A DNA stretch of 64,000 bases from Cinclus cinclus (Eukaryota > Chordata > Aves > Passeriformes > Cinclidae): assembly GCF_963662255.1 (NCBI RefSeq), contig NC_085048.1, positions 98,530,729-98,594,728 on the forward strand, in the 5' to 3' direction. Within the stretch, counting starts at the first letter, position 1. Each line of letters starts with the position of its first letter. Both the position numbers and the translations under genes were made by a program. Under the pieces are notes generated by a model, which was not told where the DNA came from, did no database searches, and saw nothing but the letters and a program-made list of their open reading frames with translations. Below, in pieces: positions 1-13,832 of the stretch.

Positions 1-1270
1 TCTAAAATGAAGTAATTCTTCACTTGGATAACATTATTCAAAGGAACAATCTGACAGAAGCAACTCAAAACTAGTCTGCATGATGAAGTACATCTCATGC
101 ATATACTCCATGCATGAATTACATTTCTGGGTCCCTCTGAGGATCCCACATTGGATAAATCTGCTCTCCACTGTTCAAAGTGCCTTTCCCCATGTCAGCT
201 CACAGTCATGCCTCCAATGCAATATTGCCTCAGATTCTGCTGACAGTCATGCTGATTTAAGAGCTCAGGACTCACAGTACTTCTAGTACATAATTTTTAA
301 AGCTACAGATAGTACCCCTAAAAAGTGTCAAAAGATGTTGCACCTATACACAAAAAATGTTAAGCCTGTATTCTGAGAAACTGTAACAACCACATTAATG
401 CTGTATTTCCAAATACTAATGTTTCGAATTTCTGTTATATTAACTGAAGGACCCCTTTAAAAATTGTCTGTAAATCATAAATTCTGCAATAGTGAATGTG
501 TCTAGAAATTTGTGAGCATAAACTAAAAGCCAGTGAAGACATAGAACGTGAGAAATAAAACTGTGGATACAAGGGCAGTGAAGATAAAATACATAACTCT
601 TTTAAAGAACGTAATGGAATAAGAAATCAAGATTTTATAAACAATTAATAATCTGTATGAAATTCTGAGCATGTGGAACATAATTTAAGACACTGGAAAT
701 GGTTTCTTCGTACTCTAGAAATTAATGTGGCTCTTGAGAGTTTTACTTGGCTCCAGAAAAAGAGGAACTAAGAAATTACTATACTCACTGATGTTGGGAA
801 ATTATTCAGTAGGAGAAATTATAATCCTATGATAATAGTCATGCCTATACATAACGTCAGTTTGGATGTTATATGAATCCCCAGTGCAGAGACTGAAAAG
901 ATTTTGTAGCAACTGTGAACATTTTTAAAGGTGCTGTTAAAGAGAAGCACCATGCATACCTTCCTAGGACAAATTGCCATGAATCTAGGTCTTGTTTTCA
1001 TCCTCATCCACATCACTACAAACTATGCTTAGCCCTCATCAGCTGATGTGCACTGAAGAAGCTGAACTGGATGTTAACTTCCCATCATTCTAAATCTGCA
1101 GAGTTGGCTTCAGTGGCACAACATTCCAGGCTGGATTAAAAGATACCTCTAAACCCCTGGAATGTATTTTATATGGAGCCTACCCTGCACTTGCCATGTA
1201 ACACAGTGAGACTGAACCATCATTGTGATTATGATTGTACTGTGAGCAGTGCATTCAAATGCTCCAGTTA
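1..1270. other. Unique AT-rich intronic sequence, no feature seen
   Basis: No repeat family, exon or RNA gene recognised. The short open frames present have no recognisable protein content. Confidence 0.6.
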
Positions 1271-1280
1271 AACACAAATC

Positions 1281-1316
1281 TGAAAAAAAAAAACAAACAA
1301 ACAAAAAAAAACCCAC
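1281..1316. repeat. A-rich / (CAAA)n simple repeat
   Basis: A short adenine-rich run with CAAAC interruptions, ending ACCCACCCAAACC, about 70 bases before the CR1 element. Confidence 0.75.
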
Positions 1317-1383
1317 CCAAACCTCTTACAAACCAAGTACAGCACATCATTTTCCCATAACCGTGTAAGCAGCTGTTTCCAGA

Positions 1384-1912
1384 GTGCTGCATCCAGCACT
1401 GGAGCCCCCAAGCACACGAAGGATATGGACTTTGAAATCCAGAGTAGCAAGTCCAGAGGAGGGCTGTGAAGATGACCAGAGAGCTGGAGCACCTCTCCTA
1501 GGAAGGCAGGCTCAGAAAGTCAGGGTTGATCAGCCTGGAGAAGAGAAACTCTGGGGAGATCTTTTAGAATGTTCCAGTACCCAAAGGGGCCTACAAGAAA
1601 GCTAGAGAAGACATTTTGATAAGGGCATGTAGTGATAGAACAAGGGGTAATGGCCTTAAACTGAAAGAGGATAGATTTATCAGATATTAGGAAGAATGTC
1701 TTTACTGTGAGGGTGGTGAGGCACTGGAACAGGTTGCTGTGGATGCCTCAGCCCTGGAAGTGTTCAAGGCCAGCTTGGATAAAGCCCTGAGCAACCTGGT
1801 CTAGTGAAAGGTGTGTGTCCCTGCCCATGGCAGAGGATGTGGACACAGATTTTTAAGATCACTTCCAAGCCAAACAATACTGTGATTCCATAATATCATT
1901 CTATGATTTGAG
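1384..1912 (+). mobile_element. CR1 LINE 3' fragment
   Basis: About 530 bp of the 3' end of a chicken-repeat-1 LINE, sense on the plus strand. Recognisable blocks in order are GCATCCAGCACTGGAGCCCC, TCCAGAGGAGGGC, CAGCCTGGAGAAGAG, ACAAGGGGTAATGGC, TTTACTGTGAGGGTGGTGAG, GAAGTGTTCAAGGCCAGC and the terminal ATTCTATGATT motif. It is 5'-truncated as usual and holds no intact reverse transcriptase. Confidence 0.93.
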
Positions 1913-3118
1913 CAATTCTTATTTGTATCACTCAAAGGAGGATGCATAAATCACTAAAGAGAAACTCCTTCTCACACTGTACCCTTACTCACACTTGTGT
2001 CATCTGAAGTGAATGCAGCAATTGCTGCAAAGATACAGAGTACATCAACGTGGGTTAAAGCTTCTACATCTCTTCTGAATAATTTATCAAATGCTCAATT
2101 GTATACTTTAGAGATATCTTTTCTTAAACTCAGATTACAGCACTAAGGGCCATGGTGTGACTCCCTCATGCTCTCACTGATGAACCATTATTCATACAAC
2201 TAACCCTACTGTGACAAAACCTAAATGTAGCTCTAAATACAGGGCAGTAAACTGAAATCAGAATTTCTGATGTTCTTCTCGCCACCTATCATTCTGCAAC
2301 AAATATGAATGAACCAATTTATTTGGTTATTTTCACTCAAGGGAGCTCTTCCTCGCTCACATCACTTAGTTTAAAAAGCTGCATTTTGACAGACTTTGAC
2401 TCACATATATTGAACAATCTCCCTTTTAAAAGCAATGTTCTACAAGCAGGTTAGCTCAAAATATGAATTCTATTTTCTCAATAAATGCTTTTGCCATGCA
2501 GAAAAGGCAAACATCAGCACATAGAGGAGCTACTTACTACCCATGTGCAGTACCTCCGAGCAGCAGGAAAACAGATCTTCTGCCTAGTTTACGTTCAGGT
2601 GGTGTTAACTTGGAGTGTGGAGGATTTTGTTGCTACACCAGTTAGTGTGCAGAAAGAATCCAGAGATTGGAAAAAACTGGAAGCACTATTTCTGTACTGC
2701 TTTTGTAAGCATAAACCCAGAATATTAATAGAAATATTCAACCTGACTGCAAAGCACTGATGCTGATAGCTGGACCCAGGACTGTAATGGCTCCTAAGGA
2801 GCTGTTATAGCCTAACTAGTCAGTGATCCCCAAATTAAGAAGGATTTGCATGACTCGTTTAACAACTCTGAAAATATGGTTACAGTCCACCAAATCACAG
2901 TTCCAGAGAAATCAGAGCCTCAGAGACAGAACTGGCTCCTGTGGAGTACCTCCTGTTACTGAAGAATATAATTGCTATTTTCAAATCAGTGTTCAACATA
3001 CTAATTAATCAGTGAACTATAAAGGTAAATATTATGTCTACCTGAATCCCCGTGGCCTGTGTGTGAAATTAAATTTGCTTGCACAACATGTGGCTGTATT
3101 GCCTTTTCAGTAGGAGAA
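1913..3118. other. Intronic sequence, nothing recognised
   Basis: AT-rich unique sequence between two oppositely oriented CR1 fragments. The open frames near 2463-2760 overlap each other in different frames and show no family signature. Confidence 0.55.
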
Positions 3119-3605
3119 AGATCACAATCTTTGAAGGGTTTGTACTGAAAGGGACCTTAAAGATCATCTTGTTCCAGCTCTCTACCATAGGCAGGAACAC
3201 CTTTCACTAGACCAGGTTGTTCAGAGCTCCGTCCAACCTGTCTTTGAACCCTTCCAGGGATGAGATCACCCCAGTTTCTCTGGGCAGCCTGTGCCAGTGT
3301 CTCCCCTGCCTCACAGTAAAGAACTTCCTCCTAATATCTAACATAAACATACTGGCTTTCACTTTGAAGCCATTCCCCATTGTCCTGTCACTACACCCCT
3401 GTAAAAAGTTTCTCTCTCTTTCACATGTTTGAAGGCTGAAATTGAGTCACCCCAAAGCCTTTATTTTGCCAGATTCTCTCAGCCTTTCCTTGTAGGGGAA
3501 TTGCATTGCCCCATCCCTCTAATCAACCTGGGACTCCTCCCTTGACTCACCCAAATAAATCAATGTCCTTCCTGTACTGGGAACTCCAGAGCTGGATGTA
3601 GAATG
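3119..3605 (-). mobile_element. CR1 LINE 3' fragment (antisense)
   Basis: About 490 bp of CR1 in reverse orientation. Blocks seen on the plus strand are GGGACCTTAAAGATCATC, AACACCTTTCACTAGACCAG, CCTTCCAGGGATGAG, CTCTGGGCAGCCTGTGCCAG, CACAGTAAAGAACTTCCTCC and TACTGGGAACTCCAGAGCTG. The 3' terminal ATTCTATGATT repeats are worn. An open frame through it on the plus strand is a chance product of the repeat. Confidence 0.92.
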
Positions 3606-3930
3606 TGATTTTTCAAAAAAGAAAGATAGAAACTGCTTGTCAAGGCACTGAGCCCTACACAGACAATTTTAATACATGCTTTTTATGAAATCACTGCAAA
3701 GAGGAACTTCAGTGATTGAACTTCCATCTTCACACTGGGAGATGGAAGAATTCAATCTTTCAATCTACAGTTTGCACTTCTTCAGTTACAGAGGATTTTT
3801 GACCTTAGAAAAACATGCTTAGTTCTGGTTATAGCTGCACAATACCACCATACTAGTAACATTTGCATTCATTTCAGTGGCAAAAGTGTTTGTTCCCATG
3901 AAAAGAAATTAATAAATTAATACATTATTA

Positions 3931-3963
3931 AAATAATAAATAAATAAATAAATAAATAAATAA
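3931..3963. repeat. (TAAA)n microsatellite
   Basis: About seven tandem TAAA units in AT-rich sequence. Confidence 0.9.
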
Positions 3964-6038
3964 CTGTGTACAGGACTGAAGTGAAGCTTAAACCTTTCTC
4001 TGTTCATTCAAAGCTTTTTAAAGGAATACCAAACTACTCTGGGTTTTTTGTTCAGAAACAAAAAATCTGATTTTGTTAAGCAATTGTTTTTTGTTTAAAT
4101 CACCATAAATTTAATTTTCAAGTGGATATCGCAGATAAAATGCTCTATTTCTGGTTCATACATGTGAAAATATAGAGGAGGGCATGACAGGTGGAAGACG
4201 GACACTTCCACTGCCACTTCCCTGTCTTTTCCCATGCGGGTTGCAGAGAGAAGTCTGTTCACAAGCCAGTTAAATCAGACCAGCACTCTATTATTCACTG
4301 AGGCAATACGTTGTCATTTGTGTCACAACAGGAACAGAACAGAAAAGCTTCACTATGTTTAATACTGCCAAGTACAATCACCCAAAAAACTGACAACAAT
4401 TCCAGATAACTGACAATCAGTGTAATTTTCTTATTTCAACCACCTTAAAAATAGACCTTCAGCTTCAAAAATGTTCATCTTGATAGTTTTTTAACAAGTT
4501 GCTGCAAAGACCATTTGTCCTGGACTTGTGCACATGGTACTTTTCTCTCTTCTCAGTGTTGACAATGATCTGTGCAGTATAAAAATCTCCCTTTTTTCTT
4601 TAAACATCTTTGGCAATTTCAAATTGCTAGTGCAAAATATGATTCCTAAGTCAGTCTAAGGAAATCGACTTGTTTAAACTAACCTGTTTTCTTGGTCTTA
4701 TAGACAACCCATCATCATGCAACTTACTTCCAGGAGAATGTATTTATATACACTATAATATATATTTTTATTATTCTTATTGGAATTAAATCCACATTGT
4801 GGAAAGGACTAAAATCCACTCTTTTTTTTCTCTCTCTTTCAAACTAGCATAAATTTTTCTGATGTTTCAGTTATCTAGTACAGAAAGATGTAGTTTCCTA
4901 TGTAGTGCACTGCTAATTTTCCTACCTATAAATGAACTGGTAACAACAATAATGAAATTGGACATTATAGACAAAGGTGCCTCTCTAGAGTAAAACAGGG
5001 TAAAAGATAGAATCAGTCTCAGGAGGAACAATTTTCACTAAAATGACCCTAAAAGTCTGTGATTTGGGTTTTGGTTAAGCAGAGTGGGGGAAATAGCAAT
5101 AGAGGGGGAAGACTGTCAGCTGTCTTCACACATGTGAAATAATCTATAAATTCTCTTCTAGACTGAAGCCTCCTTCTTCCAAGATTCATAGCTATCTCTA
5201 TTTCCACAGGGAAGAAATTATTCAATCTTTGTTTTGTCATAACAACAGTCCCTGAAACCTTTTTTTGTCCAATTAGTTCACTCCCAGACATCACACATGG
5301 GGGGGGGGTTTTTTGTTTGTTTTGTTTGGGTTTTTTCTCAACAATTTCCAAAGAGATTTTGGCCAGTTTTCATTTGAAGAGTCAAGCTTAGTTAGTTTCA
5401 AATGGGTTGAGACTAATGAAAAAATATGAGAAAGTGCAAAAAAGTCAAAGCAAAGTGCAGAAGTATTTCTCCTGACAACATTATCAGAAGTGTGACCATT
5501 TCAGGACACAATAAAGAGGGAACTGAGAGAAAGGGAAGCATTTGCCTAAAGGCTAATGGAAAACAAAATACCTGCAACAGAGTATTGTCTTTCTCCTCCC
5601 AGGCTGGACTTACTCAGGAAAGAAACTATGATCATGGGCCAACGTATGTTATGGGAAAATAAAGTAGACACCACCCAAAAACCTGACATAACAAATCTAT
5701 GGAAAGTGTGATGGTTGTGAAAAATCCTGACTTTCTGTATAGAAATGGACACTTGCTATAAGAATTTCTAAGGTCATTTCAGAATTTTAAAAATAGCTTA
5801 TAAATCTCCTTAAAAGAGTTTATTTTGCTCTTTTTTAATAAAAAATTTCATTTCCCAGTATTCACTTGTTTTCTTGTCCAACACATAAGTAATATCTCAA
5901 ATACAGCTAGGTCTGGCTAAATTAATGATTTAAGAAAAATGGGAAATAATTCAAAGCCCTAAACAGACATAAATAAAAATATCAGAATAATAATAATAAT
6001 TTGGATTATTTTCAATTTACTTCCAAAAATATCCATTA

Positions 6039-6076
6039 CATATATGTACATATGTATATATGTATGTATGTATATG
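6039..6076. repeat. TATG/TATATG alternating simple repeat
   Basis: An alternating purine-pyrimidine run of TATATGTACATATG and TATGTATG units. Confidence 0.85.
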
Positions 6077-6639
6077 GTAACTTCTGGGAATAGAGGTTCG
6101 TCTGGACAATCTTCAGAGGTCCCACAGGGATCAAGATAACAAAGAACAAATGAAAACAGTAATGTCCCAGAACTATAGGATGAAAAGTATTAAAAATAAA
6201 TTCTGGGAAAGTAACAGAGGGCAACATAATACTACTTGGAAGGACCCATTAAATTTTCCTGCAGTATTTTTTCATATCTCCAGAAATGCATATTGCCCTG
6301 AAACAAATACAACATCAGTATGAGTTGTAGCATTTAATTCTTTGGATAATGAAAGCAGAAAAAAACCATATTTGATTACGCATAATTTTGTGTTTTGCAA
6401 CTCCACGGCAATTGCAAAATCAACACTGGGTCATACATAATTGAACCAGATGACCTCTTAGGAGGCAGTTAGAAGAACAGGGGAAAGGACTGATTTCAGT
6501 TTGCATTTTTATTTTAAATTTTTATTCTTATGGCACCTAACATGATTTCCTTTTGCTGGATGCTGTACCAAAAAAAAATTTAAAAAAAACTCCAACAACG
6601 ACAGAAAAAACACAGCTCTTAGCTGAATTTATATGACTG

Positions 6640-6673
6640 AAATGTGCATTTCCTATATGGGAAATGCACATTT
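6640..6673. repeat. Perfect 14-bp inverted repeat with 6-base loop
   Basis: AAATGTGCATTTCC at 6640-6653 is exactly mirrored by GGAAATGCACATTT at 6660-6673, around the loop TATATG. It could form a hairpin or be a dyad binding site. No neighbouring gene or transposon end explains it. Confidence 0.95.
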
Positions 6674-9600
6674 ACCTTTTGCAAATACTCCGACTTGACC
6701 TATATTCTCTAGGAGGGGATGCTATAGGAATGAAGATAAAATTGAACTCAGGATTTGAAGTCAAACATTTTCAGCTACACAGAAAGTGTTTTCATTCAAA
6801 TTCAGCCTTTTTCAAAGCTATGCTTAGAACCTTCAAGTGCAAGTGCAGCTTCATTCTGCCACACCATTTGAAATTCTGTCCCACTGTTTTACCTACCTGT
6901 GTTTATCATAAAGGAAGGGGCAGAATGTCTTCTTACAACTTTAAAAGATGCCTATTATGCCTTCCTCCTGGCTTTTAAGTCTTAAAGCACAGACAGGAAA
7001 AAATCAATAGGATGTGATGACTCCTTAACAAAAGCAGAATATAAGCAAAGACAGCTCCCTGGCAGTGGTGACCTTGGAACTCATATGCTGATTAAAATTA
7101 GTTATGGGTGTTTGCTATTAAGGCAAATAGCAAACTCATTGTTTACAAAAACTTTTCACAGACTCTAAGGGAATCTCCCAATTTGTAAAATGGCAAAACA
7201 ATAAAAGACTTACTGTACCTTTTAATACAACATTTGGTCTAAAACTCTACAGAGGAGAGTCAAAATTACAGCAGTCATATATTATATTCTTCTACCATGC
7301 TGCTATCAGCAAAGGTGCTCTAAAGCCTGAAAAATGTTTCCTCTTAAAAGATGCCCAGATTGCATTTTACAGTATGTTTTACAGTTACATTTTTGCCAGT
7401 AAAGGCAGAAACAAGATGAAAAATCACAATTCACCTCAGAATTGTTTTTAGGTTTTTACACTGAAAGTATGGTTTACATTTTTGACATCAGTATAAACAA
7501 ACTCTGAGATAATGTGTCCACACTATTTTAAAATTAGATCTAAATCAATAAAGACTTTCCTTTTTTACTTTTTCATCATGACACTGTGGAATACGGAATT
7601 GTAAAAATTGCCTGGATATTATCTAACCTCATTTTTTCCTGTAAGATTAAATTCAGCATGGAGGGCAAGAATGGAAGTTGCAGCTCTTTCACTTAACATT
7701 TATGTCTTAGTATGAGATTTTAGAATATTGTGTTTATTGGATAACATGATATCTTCATGCTTTCAATATTTCTGCCACTTGGGTTTCCTGAAAAGGATGA
7801 TTCCAAAATAAGTAAAGAATCATATTTGAACAACTCCTAGTCAAGCTTCTCAATGGATACAGCACATGTCCAAGGTGTGACAGAAGGAGCAAGAGTGATA
7901 CTTGAATAAAAAGAGCCAAATGGGGAAATAGCCAAGGTTTGTCTAGCCTTTTCATTTATCAGTTACATCTGAAGTCTGCACTTATTTCCTTGTTGGGAAG
8001 AAAAAGGTAATTTGTGAATCATTCTTTTTGCCTGGCATTTCAGGAGTGATTCAGTAGGGAAGTGAAGGGAGATTAGAAATTATCATCTTGGAAAAAAATC
8101 CCACTAGTTGGGCAGAAGACTTAGAGGAAGGTCATTCCAACATTTGGGGTTTTTTAAGCCTTCCATTATGTCAATGACCAGGAAGGTGATTAGTTATGGG
8201 GTCAGGCAGCCCTGGACCTCGTGAGGCAGAGAATTCCCCATGAAGCTCACTGTTCAGCCAGACAGTGCATTCATGCCAACTGACCCTCCCTGTCCTCCAG
8301 CTTTCCCTGCAGGAACATGCAGACACTTCCCTCATCTTCACCATAGGTCACCATAATTAACGCCTGCAACAAAACCATGATGTCCTACAAATACTGGGAG
8401 TGATGCAAAGTCCTCGCTCACTGTGTTTGTATTCAATTAGTCTCCCAAAGGATTTGGGTTCCATAACTCCAGCCATAATTCATGCAAGTCAAGAGAAGTT
8501 AAGAGCACTGTGCCCTCCAATAAATTGATTTGTGTCTTGATGATTACAGGAAATAAAAATTTTGAGACTATGATACAACTGGAAACAGGAGAGCTGTTTG
8601 AGAAGCTCAAACTGTAATTTCAGTCTCATCCAGATAGTTTTGCTGATATCACACAGTCTAAGATGGACTTCCTTTAACAAATAAAAGGACTTTTTAAATT
8701 GTTTATTTAAGTTGACATTGAAAATGAAAATTGTATTCCAGAATATATGAGGCATGCAGCACGGGTAAATCTTGTGGACATTGCTGTGCATATCATTATG
8801 GTTGTATTATCTTTTTTCCCCCAGTGTGTATAAACATATAAGAGCCATGTCTCAAACTCAGGTTAACTACCAATTCAAAGTTCAAAAATGTGACATTTAC
8901 TGTTTGACATGTGGGTCAGATTAGCACAAAGTCACTTAGATTTGCACAAAAAGAAGAATTTACTCACTGCCTAAAATGTTGTGCAAGGAGATGAAGAATT
9001 TTTTCATGATTAACAGCACTTGGTAAGGACTCTGTTTCAACCTGTTACAGTTTGAATGTTCAGTTTTTGTTTCAATCTAGACTTAGGGAAATAATTAAAT
9101 TTGCTTATATTTCACTTCTCTACCTCTACAAGGAGCCCAGTATTAAGCCCAAATTCCAGTCAAAATATCATTCCATCAGAAGCCAGCAGTGAGGTATGCT
9201 GGGAATATTATGAACAAATTGCAAATTCACATTAAATGCAAGAAAAATTTCAGACCTAAGGCTGCACAGTTGATAATTCTCTGTTAATTCAATGAATAGC
9301 ATGAGCTGGGGAAAAAAAGATTATAGATTATTTTACTGGGTTGAAAGAGTTGGGAAAAATCAGGCAAAAATGTCAAACTAAATTTGAAACACTTTATGTT
9401 GATATGAGAAAAATTTACATTGACACCAAACGTATTTGGAGGGACTTTTTGCCAAATTGTTAATTCCAAGATTTTCTGTTCCATTTAATGTAAATCATGC
9501 CCCTCCTTTCTTCATGCCCCTTCTGCTTGTTCAAGAACTCTTGTTCAGTTCTATCACGCTAGTGAGAATTTTCTGATCAGCATAAGGAACCCAAAGGGTC

Positions 9601-12600
9601 ATCTGGAGAAAATGCTCAGAGTGATCTAAACTATTCAGAAGCTAAATGTAAGAATGAGGAGAAACTGAAAGAAAAAAATAAAAATCAAAACAATGAATGC
9701 ATGACAAAACCTGATGCAGACAAACATAGCAAAGATACTGCTGCAACATAAAAAGCTGACATATTTATGTCAGGAAAAAAATGCACTTCCTTACATATAT
9801 ACATGCAAGAGAAACACACTTCAGGTAGAGATATGCAGGTACACCTCAAATATTGATTTCCAATAGAATCAAGTCACTTGAAATGGGCAGACAGGAAGGA
9901 AATAAATCCCTGTTTTTCACAATCATTTAATCCTTAGTATAATCATTATTTTTTTAAAAAGGAAAATAATTACAAGCAGAATTATGAATCTCAAATGGCA
10001 GTTGTGTTTCCTGAACAAAACAGTTACTGTTAGTGCTCACTATGGTAAGAGACCATTAGAAATTAATTTTTGAATTAAAAACTAGAAGGCAGCTTTGCAA
10101 GACGACTGAACAAGGTAATTTCTAACAAGAACATTTGTATTTGTTCCAATAAAATAACAGCTTTTCTCTAGGCTGTTTCAGATTCATAAAGAGCAGGATG
10201 AATTTTTCTGCATACATATAAGTCCTGGCATTTTGATGAGGTAATGAGAAATTTAATGGGAAATTTAAATTTACCCAATACACTGTAATACACAGTCTGA
10301 ATATTCCTTCCTCTACCTTTTTTTCTCAATTAAAAATTCATGTTGCACTTAATTGCTCAATTTGCCCAAAGTGTAATAAACAATTGAAGAAGCCATTGAG
10401 TACCACATAACAAATACATTACTTAGGATGATAAGAAATTACTGGCCCAATTAGTGACACAGATCCTTTGGTGCAAGGTAAGGAAAAAAAAATGAAAATA
10501 AGGTGGTCTGCAAAGACAAAACACAATCTGTATGTATTGTACAAGTTAAACTCTAAGAGTGTCTCCTGGGAAAACTGAAAATAAGGCACTAAGTTACTGA
10601 TTAAAGCCATTTACTTCCATGACATTTTGTGCCTGTGTGTTGCCAGGATGCATTAGGAAGATATAGGATTATCTGCTGTCCAGGGAGAGAGTTGTTTGAA
10701 AAACTTAGAAAATATTGCAGGGATTATAATGTAAACTATAGTTTTCTCCATAAAATGTTGTTCATAGTGCAAGTAATCTCTTGGTTTACATGCACCATGA
10801 TTGCTGTTTCTTATCCACTCTGCAGAATCAAAGGGAACTTTGAGGGACAATCTCCTGCGATGTGCCAAGTGTATCCAACATCCAGAAAAGTCCCTTGGAG
10901 TTAAAAGCATTTCACTTTTCCCAGAAGACACCCAGTACTTCACAGAATCAAACTCAAAGGGAAAATGTTAAAGATCCAATAAAAAAAAAGAAAAAAAATA
11001 AGAAAGCTTACTTGAGAGTGTGGCTGGAAGGTCCAAGAGCAATAAATCAGACCAATTAAATTCAGTGGCAATGCTTCTCTCACTTAAAAGGAAATTGCAA
11101 GAACTACAGTGCCTTGAATGGCAGTTTTGCTGCTGTGGTGTAAAATTTGAAATGTGTTTCACAGTCAGCTTTTTAAAGATACTGCTATGTGCAGTAAAAT
11201 CCATGAAATATGGAACTTTAGTTTTTCCCCAGCAACTAAGTATATATAAGGCCTTTCTTTATGGTAACTCTCCTCTGGCCTAGGAAAAAAGAATAGTAAA
11301 TCATCTGATTCAGATTATCTCCAGTCTTTTATTAAGCCACTTGGGGGATATTTCTGTGGTTTGGAATTCAGCCACTAATAAGGGCAAAGTAAATGAGGAC
11401 AGCACCAAATACTAGTACATCCTCAGACTGTCACCTTCACACTGTAGAAAAGCCCTTTAATGCAGGAAGCTGCCAGTGTGGAATTTCTGGGTAACTGGAT
11501 TTAAGAAGAATTACTCTTCTGATGAGCAAAACCCAGTCCTATGTGCTACGCTGGATGGATTTCCATTTATGACAGATCTGCAAGATACAAGAATCAAAGA
11601 ACCTGTAGCAAAGACAGACTGCACCCAAGGATGTTTTTGCAACCAGCCAAACACAAAAACAAAACTCAGAGTTTGCTTCCCAAGTTTCATCTTCACTCTA
11701 GCTCCCTTTTCAAGCTTTCTCTGCAGAAACAGGTAGAAAGAAGAAAAGCAAAACTTTGGGCAGTCCCCTTTGTTGTAGTTAACTACCATTGCACTTTACT
11801 ACATCTTGCCTGTTAATTTTGAAACTTTCTAAAAGTACAGTATTTAGCAGACAAGTTGGAAAAATTAAGTCAGCTTATGAGCACAAACATATTTGTTTTA
11901 CACCAGCATAATTTTACTGACTGGACAGGTATGACACAAGATCCATTTGAGAAGAAAATTTCCTTCTAGTTCTTGTTTGGTTTTCTGAAGGCCTGATTCT
12001 CTATAACTGTGTATAGTACTTAATTTTAAGGAACCCATCATAAAAGCCTCTGTTCCTTGCAGGTAATTAAATCCATCTATCAATTTACTCTGACTGCCTT
12101 AGAAAATGAAAACTCCCTATCTCACTGCCTAACTCAGCAGTAGCAGAAAAGCACAGTAACACCTTGAGTTGGAATGCAAAACTAAAAACACACCTGTAAA
12201 TTATCCTGTTAACACAGCTCAACTTTGTAACTCAAGCAAAGAGCATGCAAAGCAAATATGTAGTGAATGCACAATGTGAACACATCACATATGCTTAATA
12301 ACAATGAGATGTCACTGGCACAAAAAGCATTTGAAGCATGCTGAGAAAACTAAGTGTCCCACTAGCCAGGCTTTGTAAAGGAAACAAGAACCCACATGGA
12401 AATGTTCCTGGAAAAAAGTGGCCAGCTATGGCAAGAGGCATTCATCTTCTCCACCCATCCTTTTCTCCTGTCATTAATCAAGAGGACAAGAAAAAAAACT
12501 AGGGAAGAGGGAGGTGGACAGGGGAAAGAAACCTTCACATTGTCACACAAGGAAATAGAAAACAGTATGAAACTTAATTTCACATGGTCACGCAGCTACA

Positions 12601-13734
12601 TAGAGAGAAATCGGGAAGTTGGTGTGTGCTATGCTGAATTTTTAGGTAGTACTTTCATCTACATTTTTGGTAGGTTAACTAAAATAAGATTAAATAATAA
12701 ATTCATGTCTGTTATTCTCCATTCATTTTCTGTATATATGCACATGCTTCATGCGTGTCTGCTCACTTCAAACAGATAAAGCAGATCCACAGTGGGCAGA
12801 TTTTTCATTTGTCTTGGTGGCTGTGTCTGCTTAATACTTTGTTGCAAACTGAGGACCAGTTCAGGTTTTTTAGAAATTTACTTTTTACTTTCCTATCATA
12901 TGTATATTGTGGTTTTTATAGATATTACATTTCTTGTTATGCTGCTAGAACACCTGAAATGTTATTCTTAAAAATGCCTTCAGACGTTTTCATGACGTAT
13001 CTGACTTTTTTATGCCCAGAACTACTTTCCCCATTTTAGAAAGCAGGACCAATATTTTAACCTGAGAGGCCTACATTTTAGCACATTTACCACCTCAGAG
13101 AACAAAGTCCCTAAAACTTAGTCTTAAGACATTTCAGCTGTTATATGATTCATACATATAAATTGAAACATATAAATAATATAATGTATATTAACCAGGA
13201 AACATAGCTTAGATTTAGTGATAACTACTATACCACTGCTAATAATAGTCATTGCTACAGAAAAGAAGAAAAGAGAATGAGTAGATGTCATTCTCTCCTA
13301 TTTTGTATGCAGTTCAGCTTCATCAAGATAGAAAATGGTCTGATTACATTTAATTACAAATCCACTATGCAAATAAAGTTGCATATTCTAAATATTAACC
13401 TTGTTAAACAGTATAGGAAAAATAATAAACAAAGCCACTAAAAAGTCCCTAAAGTGACAAAAATAATAAAATCATGCCATTAAAAACCCTGAGCTACTGT
13501 ACATTGAGGAAAATTAATTTATGTGGCGATAGCTTCCATATTTCTGAACAGCACCTGTTCAAAATGCAAAGGCACAAGAGTACTCTATATTTATCAAATG
13601 ACTTCACACAATATTACTGCATCGTACTTTTAATTAGCAAACTTTTTGCAACAGATCTAATGATATATAGTAACTCCACACTCACATCCTGTTTCACCCG
13701 TGATTGAAGGGTATACCAAAAGAAACCAAAATAT
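6674..13734. other. Long stretch of unique intronic sequence
   Basis: About 7 kb of AT-rich sequence with no recognised repeat family, exon or RNA. Scattered open frames of 60-130 codons have A/T-driven composition, overlap on both strands, and lack family motifs. Conserved non-coding elements could be present but cannot be judged from one sequence. Confidence 0.5.
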
Positions 13735-13832
13735 TTTTTGTTGTTGGTTTTGGTTTTGTTTTTTTTTTTGGGGGGGGGGGTCGTTATTGGTTTTTTTGGG
13801 GGGGGGTGTTTGTTTGTTTGTTTGTTTGTTTT
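13735..13832. repeat. T/G homopolymer-rich tract with (TTTG)n
   Basis: TTG/TTTG-rich sequence with runs of 11 G (13770-13780) and 9 G (13798-13806), then five to six TTTG units. Low-complexity sequence where assembly error in the G runs is likely. Confidence 0.9.

Larger units (their letters stand above)
3606..6638. other. Intronic sequence with small simple repeats only
   Basis: AT-rich unique sequence. It holds an (AAAT)n run, a G-run followed by T/G-rich sequence near 5300-5335, and a TATG-type repeat near 6040-6076. No exon or transposon family recognised. Confidence 0.55.
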
